Shown one piece after another: positions 1 to 5,883 of a stretch of DNA of 7,819 nucleotides (positions within the stretch are counted from its first letter, which is position 1; each line of letters starts with the position of its first letter). The notes under the pieces are model-generated. The model was not told the origin of the DNA. It saw only the letters and a program-made list of their open reading frames with translations, and searched no databases. The stretch is taken from assembly GCA_021852225.1 (NCBI GenBank), contig JAJZOA010000342.1:1-7819 (forward strand), given 5' to 3'. This DNA comes from Planctomycetota bacterium. Lineage in GTDB: Bacteria; Planctomycetota; Phycisphaerae; WQYP01. The translations under genes were made by a program, and so were the position numbers.

Positions 1-1982
1 GTGATGGCCATGGAGGCCAATTGGCCGTTCAGCCGCGCGTGACCGGCCACGGTTACATTTCCGCCCAGAAGCTTGACCTGCCGCGTGGCAATACGAATGG
101 CGGAATTGGAAATTGCGCCGTCCACCACCACCGGCGGCATGGCCAACGGATGGCTGTTGATTCGCAATTGAGCGCCGGCGAGCCGGCCGTTTAATTGAAG
201 TTTCAGCGGCAGTAAGTCTCCGTGGGCCAGCAGATGCCCGTTCATGACACCGCCGATGGCCCATGGCGCGGCCCGGCCGCTGCTATGGCTGACCACCGGA
301 AGTCCGGTCACGGTTAGCAGGAGATGGGCCGGATATTGCCGGATAAAAATGCAATTTCCGCTGGCCGCCAGGCTCCAGGTTTTGTTGGCCACCAGAAGAT
401 TCTGAATCTGCATTCCACCAGCGTTTCCATAGGCATGCAGATTTACTTTTGAATCGGCGGGCAGGTCGGCCAGCGGAATGGAATTGCCGTGGCACGCCAG
501 CCGCAGATGCCAGACACCGGGAATAAAGGCATAGCGGCCAGTGAGTTTCAGGTATGGATCGGTCGGGAGCGTGCAGGCCGTGATGACAATATGGCTTTGG
601 TTGGCAGTTCCGCGGGCGGTCAGGCCGTCCAGATGAACGACTGAACCATGATTCCACTCAAATTTCGGTGTGGTAAGCTGCCAGGAAAATCCGTGATGCA
701 AGCTCCCCTGCGCCCCGATGGCCAGTTGCGAATTCCAGTATCCGTGTGCGCTTTGGCCAGAGCTTGTCAGTCGAGCGGTAATCACGCGTTGCCCCGGCCA
801 GGGTGAAAGCAGTGATGCGGAAATGGTTCCACTTTGTGCGTCGCCCCCCAGCAGACTGACGTTTCGCCAGGCGGCCTGAATTTCCGCATGACCAGCGGCC
901 GGATTAAAAAGACCGCTAAGATGCAGATCTCCGCCGGCGGCCTGCGCTCGGATTCCCGATCCGTGCACGCCGCGGCTGTCTGCCCAAAGGGTACCGCGAA
1001 AAACGCGGATCGGGCGGGGCCACTCCGCCAGCAGGAAATTCAGGCTGCGCGGATTGACCTGCCAGCGCTGACCGGAATATTCAATATTGGTACGGCCGCT
1101 TACGGTTAACCCCCCCATTGAAAGGTGAATATGCGATGCATGTTCCGTAAGCGTTGACCCGGTGACGTGTCCCACCAGATTCGCCTGAAGTCCGGCCGGC
1201 CCGCGCCATTGCGGCCAGAACAATCGCAGCCATTGTTGGAGTCGGGTGCCACGGACCCGCAGCGTGTGCATCCATTGCTGCTGCGGCACCAGGGTTCCGC
1301 GGATATTTACACTGGGCTTTCCGGTGCGGACCGGCGTGCTCAAATGGAAATGCCACGCCAGTGATCCGTGCGGGCGGGCCATGAGCCTCAGGTGGCTGAT
1401 TTTCAGAATTTTGCCGCCAAAGGCGGGGGCTATGAGCTGGCCGTCGACCAGCTTAAGTCTTGGAAGGCTTATCGCGGAAAGTGGTCGGGCGTTTGGATGC
1501 GTCAGTTTCCATTGCACCCAGGCCTGCTGCACCGCCGCGAACGCCAGTGCCGGTGTCCATCCGCCCTGTCTGGCGCGGCGAATAGTGAATCGCGGGGCAG
1601 TCAGGCTGATGGCGGACAGCCCAAGATGACCCGTCACGGAAAACCAAAGCACATTGTTGTGTCGCAGTGAAAGCCTGCGGAGGCGCAGAATTGGCCGATG
1701 GCCCAGCGGCAGCGATGCGGAAACATTTTGCAGTGTGGTTTTGCCCAGCCAATTGATGTGGATTGACCCGGCCGAGATTCTCAGGCCGGTCCGCGTTTCG
1801 ATGGCTGCGATAACCCAATGATGCGCATACGATGAATGCAGCAGTCGGCGGCCGCTGATCGCCGCGACAGTCAGGGCCAGCGATATAATCAACAGAAGAA
1901 TAAACAGGCGGAGAATTCCGCGGCGAAAGCGGTGCCACCGGGGCGGTGCGGAAAGCTGATGAATGGGGTCAGTCTGAGTCAT
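1..1982 (-). CDS. AsmA/TamB-like membrane-anchored protein, C-terminus beyond window
   Basis: The minus strand is open from an ATG at 1982 to the left edge, about 660 codons with no stop, so the C-terminus is missing. An in-frame TAA lies five codons upstream of the ATG, which makes this the first usable start; AAAGGA about 11 bases upstream is a weak ribosome site. The translation has a basic N-terminus (RWHRFRRG, residues 15-22), one membrane helix at about 23-43, then a segment reading TGLRISAGSIHINWLGKTTL (about 65-84). That pattern (helix, then 'TG..i..GSi.i.W.g...l.nv') opens AsmA, TamB and YdbH-type proteins. The rest is repetitive beta-rich sequence with alternating hydrophobic residues, as in the long lipid-transfer grooves of that superfamily. 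By family knowledge, a role in outer-membrane lipid transport or envelope homeostasis is likely. The exact subfamily cannot be fixed without the C-terminal domain. It lies 58 bases downstream of a lipoprotein gene and may be co-transcribed with it. Confidence 0.72.
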   Translation of the reverse strand, partial: MTQTDPIHQLSAPPRWHRFRRGILRLFILLLIISLALTVAAISGRRLLHSSYAHHWVIAAIETRTGLRISAGSIHINWLGKTTLQNVSASLPLGHRPILRLRRLSLRHNNVLWFSVTGHLGLSAISLTAPRFTIRRARQGGWTPALAFAAVQQAWVQWKLTHPNARPLSAISLPRLKLVDGQLIAPAFGGKILKISHLRLMARPHGSLAWHFHLSTPVRTGKPSVNIRGTLVPQQQWMHTLRVRGTRLQQWLRLFWPQWRGPAGLQANLVGHVTGSTLTEHASHIHLSMGGLTVSGRTNIEYSGQRWQVNPRSLNFLLAEWPRPIRVFRGTLWADSRGVHGSGIRAQAAGGDLHLSGLFNPAAGHAEIQAAWRNVSLLGGDAQSGTISASLLSPWPGQRVITARLTSSGQSAHGYWNSQLAIGAQGSLHHGFSWQLTTPKFEWNHGSVVHLDGLTARGTANQSHIVITACTLPTDPYLKLTGRYAFIPGVWHLRLACHGNSIPLADLPADSKVNLHAYGNAGGMQIQNLLVANKTWSLAASGNCIFIRQYPAHLLLTVTGLPVVSHSSGRAAPWAIGGVMNGHLLAHGDLLPLKLQLNGRLAGAQLRINSHPLAMPPVVVDGAISNSAIRIATRQVKLLGGNVTVAGHARLNGQLASMAI

Positions 1983-1999
1983 TGGGATGACAATCCTTT

Positions 2000-2012
2000 A
2001 GGCTTTGAGCCT
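2000..2012 (-). other. Short stem-loop in the gap before the AsmA-like gene
   Basis: AGGCT and AGCCT form a 5-bp stem around a 3-base loop in the 58-base gap between the lipoprotein stop and the AsmA-like start. On the minus strand it is followed by AAAGGA, not by a U-run, so it does not look like a terminator. It may shape the ribosome-binding region or be chance. Confidence 0.25.
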
Positions 2013-2040
2013 GTTGAAACCTGGCTGAATCATACCGCCA

Positions 2041-2667
2041 TTAAGGCTGCTGGGCAGGCGGAATATTCCCGGAGGTTTGCGGACCAAAACCGAAGATCCA
2101 CCAGTCGCTGCGATACGTCCGGCCGACAAACGGCCCGGAGCTGGCCACAATGTCGCCGGTTTTTCGCCAGTAGGCAACATAGGCGACGCTGGCATATCCC
2201 TTTTGATGAATATTTTTGAACAAGGCAATTTCCGGGATAAGCACCGGAATATAGCCGAGGCCCGATGTGGGCGTACTGGTGGCGTAAACGGGTGGAATGC
2301 CGACCAACAGGCTTTGGTTATTAATTCCCAGTGCGGCGCAGCGGACTTCCAGAACAATTTGCGCTTTGGCACGGGTGTTGACCAGCCGCACACCACCGGC
2401 CAGAAGATGGGCACACAGGTCTGCAACCAGAAATTTTTGCTGGTCAATGGATTTATCCAGAAACTCGGCATCCACAAATACCCGCCGGTCACGCAGATTT
2501 GAAACCGTAAGGCGGGCGATGGATTTGGATGCCGCATCGGAGAGTAAATATTGTTCATCCGCGGTTTCCGGAGGGCTGGTGACGCGCAGCGTGGTACACG
2601 CGGCCGAAAGCAACGCCAGGGCGCAGCAGAACAGCATGGCAACGCGGCTTATAAGGCGCTTCGGCAT
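2041..2667 (-). CDS. Small lipoprotein, DUF6655-like (planctomycete family)
   Basis: This reads as a 208-residue protein ending in TAA. I chose the ATG at 2667 because it yields a compact signal peptide: MPKRLISR, a hydrophobic stretch at 9-20, then LSAAC with the lipidated cysteine at residue 24. In-frame ATGs at 2706 and 2793 would add 13 or 42 residues ahead of the signal. None of the three starts has a well-placed Shine-Dalgarno site, although GGAG lies 14 bases before 2706. After the cysteine come TTLRVTSPPETADEQYLLS and a conserved-looking C-terminal block (151-204) containing KGYASVAYVAYW, ASSGPFVGRTY and FGFGP. From memory these match a planctomycete family listed as DUF6655; this could not be checked here. 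Function is unknown. The cysteine and the adjacent AsmA-like gene point to the cell envelope. The serine at position -3 of the lipobox is less usual than leucine. Confidence 0.78.
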   Translation of the reverse strand: MPKRLISRVAMLFCCALALLSAACTTLRVTSPPETADEQYLLSDAASKSIARLTVSNLRDRRVFVDAEFLDKSIDQQKFLVADLCAHLLAGGVRLVNTRAKAQIVLEVRCAALGINNQSLLVGIPPVYATSTPTSGLGYIPVLIPEIALFKNIHQKGYASVAYVAYWRKTGDIVASSGPFVGRTYRSDWWIFGFGPQTSGNIPPAQQP

Positions 2668-2724
2668 AAAGGAATAATGAAACGTGTGTATGGGTATCTT
2701 TGGCATGGAATAAACGGTATCTCC

Positions 2725-2748
2725 AAAGGCTGAGCACAAAAAGCCTTT
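2725..2748 (-). other. Inverted repeat upstream of the lipoprotein gene; rest of the 220-base gap is empty
   Basis: AAAGGCT and AGCCTTT form a perfect 7-bp stem around a 10-base loop. On the minus strand the right arm runs directly into GGAG, which sits before the alternative ATG at 2706. If that start is used, the hairpin would lie against its ribosome site; if 2667 is used, it is a leader structure. There is no following U-run on either strand, so a terminator is unlikely. In the rest of the 2668-2887 gap I see no convincing promoter or gene, only a short GGAAT/ATTCC repeat at 2808-2820. Confidence 0.35.
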
Positions 2749-2887
2749 CAATGTTATTAATTCACGACCGGCGGGCCGTTGCAGGCGATTCATATAACGT
2801 TGTCGGCGGAATGTTATTCCAGCAAATCAGTATTGGGGCGATTAAATGGACGACGTTCGACGGACTTTTTCCCGCCCGGAGGAGGTT

Positions 2888-3376
2888 TTATCGGCGATAG
2901 GCGTTGGGAAAGGCAATATGGGCCGCAAATTCCCGGTCTTCCAGAAGCTTAACCCCCCTTGTCCTGATTTCACCTGCGGTAATTGTCAACACATCTGCGC
3001 CCTGCGAAAGGATGTTGCCAGCAATTTGAACCGAAAGCTCGGCGGTGATGCCATAAATGTTCCGATGGCGCTCTTTCAGATACGGGTGCTGATCAGGTGA
3101 GAATTCGTGCTCTATTTCCAGTGGAAGATTTTGGAAATGATCGCGCCGGATTCGCAAAAAGTGAACGGTCTCCGGCTTGCGGGTCAGCACGACGTGAAGT
3201 GTCGCAGTCAGTTTTTCTTCTGCGCTGTCCGGGATTTGGTAAACAGAAAGACCACCGTTGTCGATGGGGCGAGGAATCAGGTCCGCTGAAGCGGTTTGTG
3301 TGAATTCCCGCGAAACCGGCGCGGTCCCATCGGGTGTCCAGCGGCTTCGCCTGACCGATCGAATCAGCCACCACAT
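2888..3376 (-). CDS. Unrecognised 162-residue protein with PRPxDxxGLS motif
   Basis: The gene starts at ATG 3376, 6 bases after the HEAT-like gene's stop, and ends in TAA. The protein has no signal peptide or obvious membrane helix, only a basic start (MWWLIRSVRRSR). Residues 35-44 read PRPIDNGGLS, preceded by ASADLI and followed by VYQIPD. I have an impression of small uncharacterised bacterial proteins built around PRPxDxxGLSV, but cannot name a family. Further features are a charged stretch HFLRIRRDHF (72-81), HEFSPDQHPYLKERHRNIYGI (90-110), and a C-terminus containing ITAGEIRTRGV. A GGAG 12 bases upstream of the ATG is too distant to be a strong ribosome site, so translation probably depends on coupling to the gene before it. 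It shares that gene's reading frame. The reading frame as a gene is fairly secure from length, spacing and composition; the function is unknown. Confidence 0.7.
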   Translation of the reverse strand: MWWLIRSVRRSRWTPDGTAPVSREFTQTASADLIPRPIDNGGLSVYQIPDSAEEKLTATLHVVLTRKPETVHFLRIRRDHFQNLPLEIEHEFSPDQHPYLKERHRNIYGITAELSVQIAGNILSQGADVLTITAGEIRTRGVKLLEDREFAAHIAFPNAYRR

Positions 3377-3382
3377 GTCGTA

Positions 3383-4054
3383 TCAGCACTCCGCGCCAAG
3401 GGAGCGAAAAGTCTGGGTTGTGAGCGCTTTTAATGTCGGGTCGCGTTCGACATCTATATGTTCGCGAAGCAAGGTCGCGGCATTTTGGTATGGTAGTGCG
3501 CCCGCCGCGGCAATCGCCTTTTCCCGGACATCCTTGGAGTCGGAGCCTAAGCCAACGTCTATGGCGGCGGCGATGGCGTCAATTGACTCGGCGGTTTGCG
3601 TCCGGTCCATCCAGGCAAGGGCCTGGAATAAAGCGCACAAATGTTCCGATCCGGCGCTGCAATCAACCCAGCGCAGAATTGGATCGATCGCCGGCTGTCC
3701 AATTTCACTTAGCGTGAGGGCCACGCGGTCTAATAATTCAATGTCCGTTTCTTCTGAACTGCGCGCGATCAGCCATGCGGCCCCTTCAGCGCCAGTCAGC
3801 CGCCAGGCCGCGGTCTGTTGGCGCAGGCAATTACCCCCGGCGTAGGGGCCGTCCCATTTGGCCAGGAGTTCAAAAAGCTCGCTGGGATCCGGCGTGTTGG
3901 GTGGCAGGCTGCCGGGGGATAAATTAAACGGCGGCCTGATCGGCAGTTGCAAGGCGGATTCCCGGGTGCCGGCGACAGCGTTAAAAGATAAGGCTCCCGC
4001 CCGCACCCGATTGGAGGGTTCTGCGGGAATTTCGATTGCATGTGCTAGCGCCAT
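3383..4054 (-). CDS. HEAT-repeat-like protein (223 residues)
   Basis: ATG 4054 is preceded by AGGAG at a 7-base spacing, and the gene ends in TGA. The first 55 residues are proline- and serine-rich and probably disordered. From about residue 76 onward the sequence is helical and repetitive: AAWRLTGAEGAAWLIARS, LDRVALTLSEIGQPAIDPIL, LCALFQALAWMD, DVREKAIAAAGALPYQNAATLL and DPTLKALTTQTFRSLGA. The recurring 'A..AL..ig..aa..ll' spacing fits paired-helix HEAT repeats, a scaffold that usually binds other proteins. There is no catalytic motif, signal peptide or membrane helix, so it is probably cytoplasmic. It is the middle gene of a tight cassette (4 bases after the previous stop, 6 bases before the next start), suggesting it binds or regulates one of the two flanking products. 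The HEAT assignment rests on sequence pattern only; another helical-repeat class is possible. Confidence 0.75.
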   Translation of the reverse strand: MALAHAIEIPAEPSNRVRAGALSFNAVAGTRESALQLPIRPPFNLSPGSLPPNTPDPSELFELLAKWDGPYAGGNCLRQQTAAWRLTGAEGAAWLIARSSEETDIELLDRVALTLSEIGQPAIDPILRWVDCSAGSEHLCALFQALAWMDRTQTAESIDAIAAAIDVGLGSDSKDVREKAIAAAGALPYQNAATLLREHIDVERDPTLKALTTQTFRSLGAEC

Positions 4055-4058
4055 GATC

Positions 4059-4760
4059 TTACTCCTGCAAGCATTTTATAGCGTCAAGCGTGCGTTGCAA
4101 CTGCTGCCGCGCGGCGTTTTGTGTGGCTGTCGCGTGATTGGCCAGAAGGGGTCCGATATTAAACTGGTCGAATTTCACCCTTCCGGTGTGGTCGGTTCCG
4201 GGCTGAATCGTAAAGGTGGTCTTAAAATTTAGAAATATTCTCTGTCGGTCCCGATTTGACGGTTCAATGAGCACGGACGTTTCCTGAGCTTCATTACCGA
4301 AGTTATGGCTGAAATGGGCCGTTCCATCCGGTGGCCCGGCAAGCCCAATGTTGGCATTACTTATCGCAGTAAGCAAGCCGCGTCGCGGGTCAATACCGGT
4401 TTGGACCCCGGCATGGAAGAAGAAGCCGATGCTGTAGGCCTGTATTGGGGTATGGGGAAGCAGATCGTCAAATAGTTTCGCAGCCATGGTTACAATCGGC
4501 GACAAATCTTCCAATTGCGCAGTGGAGACGGTCCATGCCTGGGGTTGACATTGAATCTCGCCGGCGCGAAAAAGAAATGAGGAAGAGATCGGTCCACTTG
4601 CCGGCCTCCCGTTGATGGCGGACTCATATTCATGTTCGGAAATAAGTCCCACCAGGCGATACCAGGCCGGGTGGTGAATCGCGGCGTTCATGGAACCGGC
4701 GATCTGAATTTGACATCCCTCCATGCTGGTTAGAACCGGGTTTATTCCTGGCGGGTTCAA
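4059..4760 (-). CDS. Unrecognised 233-residue protein, first gene of the cassette
   Basis: The start is TTG at 4760, chosen because AAAGGAG lies 8 bases upstream; the next in-frame ATG, at 4724 (residue 13), has no ribosome site. The gene ends in TAA. There is no signal peptide or membrane helix. The core at about 63-116 reads as FLFRAGEIQCQPQAWTV, then a helix LSPIVTMAAKLFDDLLP, then HTPIQAYSIGFFFHAG. A pattern of 'C.P..W.v ... ia..iFd.L.HTPv.a.gin..fh' is familiar from scattered uncharacterised bacterial proteins, but I cannot assign a family name. The second half (about 122-200) looks like beta-strand sequence, with NFKTTFTIQP and GRVKFDQFNIGPLL. The C-terminus is helical (ATQNAARQQLQRTLDAIKCL). 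Its position behind a candidate promoter and ahead of the HEAT-like gene makes it the lead gene of the three-gene unit. Function is unknown. Confidence 0.75.
   Translation of the reverse strand: MNPPGINPVLTSMEGCQIQIAGSMNAAIHHPAWYRLVGLISEHEYESAINGRPASGPISSSFLFRAGEIQCQPQAWTVSTAQLEDLSPIVTMAAKLFDDLLPHTPIQAYSIGFFFHAGVQTGIDPRRGLLTAISNANIGLAGPPDGTAHFSHNFGNEAQETSVLIEPSNRDRQRIFLNFKTTFTIQPGTDHTGRVKFDQFNIGPLLANHATATQNAARQQLQRTLDAIKCLQE
4062..4066 (-). promoter_or_regulatory. Ribosome-binding site of the HEAT-like gene
   Basis: On the minus strand AGGAG lies 7 bases before ATG 4054, inside the last codons of the preceding gene, whose TAA begins right after it. This supports the chosen start and implies translational coupling of the two genes. 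Confidence 0.7.
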
Positions 4761-4768
4761 GCACTGGT

Positions 4769-4775
4769 CTCCTTT
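4769..4775 (-). promoter_or_regulatory. Strong Shine-Dalgarno site that decides a TTG start
   Basis: AAAGGAG on the minus strand lies 8 bases before TTG 4760. This is the best ribosome site in the window and is the reason to prefer TTG over the downstream ATG at 4724. Confidence 0.72.
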
Positions 4776-4792
4776 GGTCTTCAGGTAAAGGG

Positions 4793-4821
4793 CTTATGAC
4801 CGCTGGAAAGTATAACGTCAA
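4793..4821 (-). promoter_or_regulatory. Candidate promoter for the three-gene cassette
   Basis: On the minus strand TTGACG (4821-4816) is separated by 17 bases from CATAAG (4798-4793). The match to sigma70 consensus is 5 of 6 for the -35 and 4 of 6 for the -10. Transcription would begin near 4786 and give a leader of about 26 bases. A competing -10, TATACT, overlaps the spacer but has no good -35. Presence suggests the cassette can be transcribed independently of folE2. Confidence 0.42.
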
Positions 4822-4870
4822 TTCCGATTTTAAGAGAAATCACAGGACCCTTTCGTCGCCGGCCCGGCGG

Positions 4871-5698
4871 TCAGTTTTTGGTTCTTTCAATTTGGGCGTA
4901 GGCGTTGTGATTATGAATGGATTCAAAATTCTCGCTTTCAATCCGATACCAGGTGATGCGGGAATCGCGTTCCATTCCAGTCGCCAGGTCGCGAATAATG
5001 TCTTCCACAAACTTCGGATTATCAAAGGCCTGCTCGGTGACAAATTTTTCATCCGGCCGCTTTAGCACGGCATACACCGGCGCGCTGGCGGCTTTTTCCA
5101 TTATGGCCACGAGGTCTTCAATCCAGAGTTTGCCCGTGAATCGCACGCGGGCGGAAATTTCACACCGCTGATTGTGCGCGCCGTAGGCTGATATTTCCTT
5201 GCTGCACGGGCAAAGGCTGGTGGCCGGTGCCCGCACGCCCAGAATAAAATCATCCGAGCCATTGCTGGTACCTTCAAATGAACAGACGTAATCCATCAGA
5301 CCCCGTGCGCCGGTAACCGGCGCGGATTTTTCAATGAAATACGGAAACGTCATTTCAATGCGTGCGTCGTCGGCATGAAGCTTTTCACGCATTTCATGCA
5401 AAATAGGTGTGATAAGTTCCGGCGTAATGCTGCGGTGATGATGGTTTAGAATTTCCAGAAAACGGCTCATGTGCGTCCCTTTTTTATGTTTGGGAAGCGA
5501 CACATACAGGTTGATCTGCGCTACGGTGTGCTGTTGGCCACCATTGGGACGCAAAAGTGTAATCGGGTAACGAACGCCCTTGACCCCCACCTGATCTATC
5601 GCGATTTCCCGTGAATCATCGGCGGACTGAACATCCGGCATGGGAGGTGATTTAACGGTGGGGTGGCTGTTTCGGGCCATCAGGGGTACCTCTAACAT
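4871..5698 (-). CDS. folE2: GTP cyclohydrolase IB (FolE2)
   Basis: FolE2 opens the GTP ring to 7,8-dihydroneopterin triphosphate, the first step to folate and to queuosine precursors, in the cytoplasm. The 275-residue length fits the family. Signature segments are present in order: PDVQSADDSREIAIDQVGVKG (21-41), LYVSLPKHKKGTHMSRFLE (64-82), LCPCSKEISAYGAHNQR (162-178) with the catalytic-region cysteines 163 and 165 and histidine 175, DEKFVTEQAFDNPKFVEDI (216-234), and SIHNHNAYAQIE (260-271). The family's Cys/His/Glu metal-site residues therefore appear intact. ATG 5698 has GGAG 8 bases upstream; an alternative ATG at 5680 has GAGG at a similar distance, so the start is uncertain by six residues. 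Unlike the zinc-only FolE, this type works with several metals and in many bacteria is induced on zinc starvation. It has its own promoter with a possible operator. Confidence 0.97.
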   Translation of the reverse strand: MLEVPLMARNSHPTVKSPPMPDVQSADDSREIAIDQVGVKGVRYPITLLRPNGGQQHTVAQINLYVSLPKHKKGTHMSRFLEILNHHHRSITPELITPILHEMREKLHADDARIEMTFPYFIEKSAPVTGARGLMDYVCSFEGTSNGSDDFILGVRAPATSLCPCSKEISAYGAHNQRCEISARVRFTGKLWIEDLVAIMEKAASAPVYAVLKRPDEKFVTEQAFDNPKFVEDIIRDLATGMERDSRITWYRIESENFESIHNHNAYAQIERTKN

Positions 5699-5706
5699 TG
5701 GAATTT

Positions 5707-5710
5707 CTCC
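5707..5710 (-). promoter_or_regulatory. Ribosome-binding site of folE2
   Basis: GGAG on the minus strand lies 8 bases before ATG 5698, supporting the longer of the two folE2 starts. Confidence 0.55.
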
Positions 5711-5720
5711 GGCTGCTTAT

Positions 5721-5736
5721 GCCTTTCGCCAAAGGC
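5721..5736 (-). other. Hairpin in the folE2 leader
   Basis: GCCTTT and AAAGGC form a perfect 6-bp stem with a 4-base loop, ending 10 bases before the folE2 ribosome site. There is no U-run, so it is not a terminator. It lies inside the leader predicted from the promoter upstream and may stabilise the mRNA or affect translation; no known riboswitch class is recognised. Confidence 0.4.
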
Positions 5737-5773
5737 CGCGGAATACTGCGGATCCGTCCGTGCCGTTTTGACG

Positions 5774-5802
5774 CTTATATGCTAGGACTGTTGTGTTGCC
5801 AA
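5774..5802 (-). promoter_or_regulatory. Sigma70-like promoter of folE2
   Basis: On the minus strand TTGGCA (5802-5797) and TATAAG (5779-5774) each match the consensus in 5 of 6 positions and are exactly 17 bases apart. Transcription would start near 5767, giving a leader of about 70 bases before ATG 5698. It is the best promoter match I found in the window and sits in the gap after the glycosyltransferase gene. Confidence 0.62.
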
Positions 5803-5814
5803 GGCAACCGGCAA
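5795..5814 (-). promoter_or_regulatory. Candidate operator over the folE2 -35 box
   Basis: GTTGCC and GGCAAC are inverted around two bases (5795-5808), and a further GGCAA follows at 5810-5814. The three TTGCC/GGCAA half-sites are thus spaced every 7 bases. The repeat covers the -35 hexamer, a position typical of repressor sites. The regulator is not known; a zinc-sensing repressor is a reasonable guess from folE2 biology, but the sequence does not resemble the AT-rich Zur boxes I know. Confidence 0.35.
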
Positions 5815-5883
5815 ACCGAATCGCCGCAGAGGTGGTCACATGAAGGAATCGCCCTGTATGAAGGCGTTTACAGGCTCTTTTGT

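Noticed and set aside
1453..1938. Minus-strand frame of 161 codons inside the AsmA-like region
   Set aside because: It is a different frame of the same stretch. The frame starting at 1982 is open for about 660 codons and has a membrane helix plus an AsmA/TamB-type N-terminus.
1998..2642. Minus-strand frame of 214 codons overlapping the lipoprotein
   Set aside because: It is an out-of-frame reading of the lipoprotein gene, rich in Pro, Arg and Cys; the lipoprotein frame has a signal peptide and a recognisable C-terminal block.
2791..2793. ATG at 2793 as the lipoprotein start
   Set aside because: It would place 42 extra residues before the signal peptide, and no ribosome site precedes it.
3258..3845. 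Plus-strand open frame of 195 codons
   Set aside because: It lies antisense to the HEAT-like gene and the gene after it, both of which have coherent protein patterns and good spacing. Its own translation is rich in Ser, Arg and Ala without any domain pattern.
4857..4869. GC-rich palindrome just after folE2 as a terminator
   Set aside because: On the minus strand it is followed by ACGAAAGGG with no U-run, and the loop is at most three bases. The T-run is on the plus-strand side, where there is no gene to terminate.
5795..5808. Classical Zur box upstream of folE2
   Set aside because: The inverted repeat is GC-rich and lacks the AT-rich core of known Zur sites, so only a generic operator is proposed.
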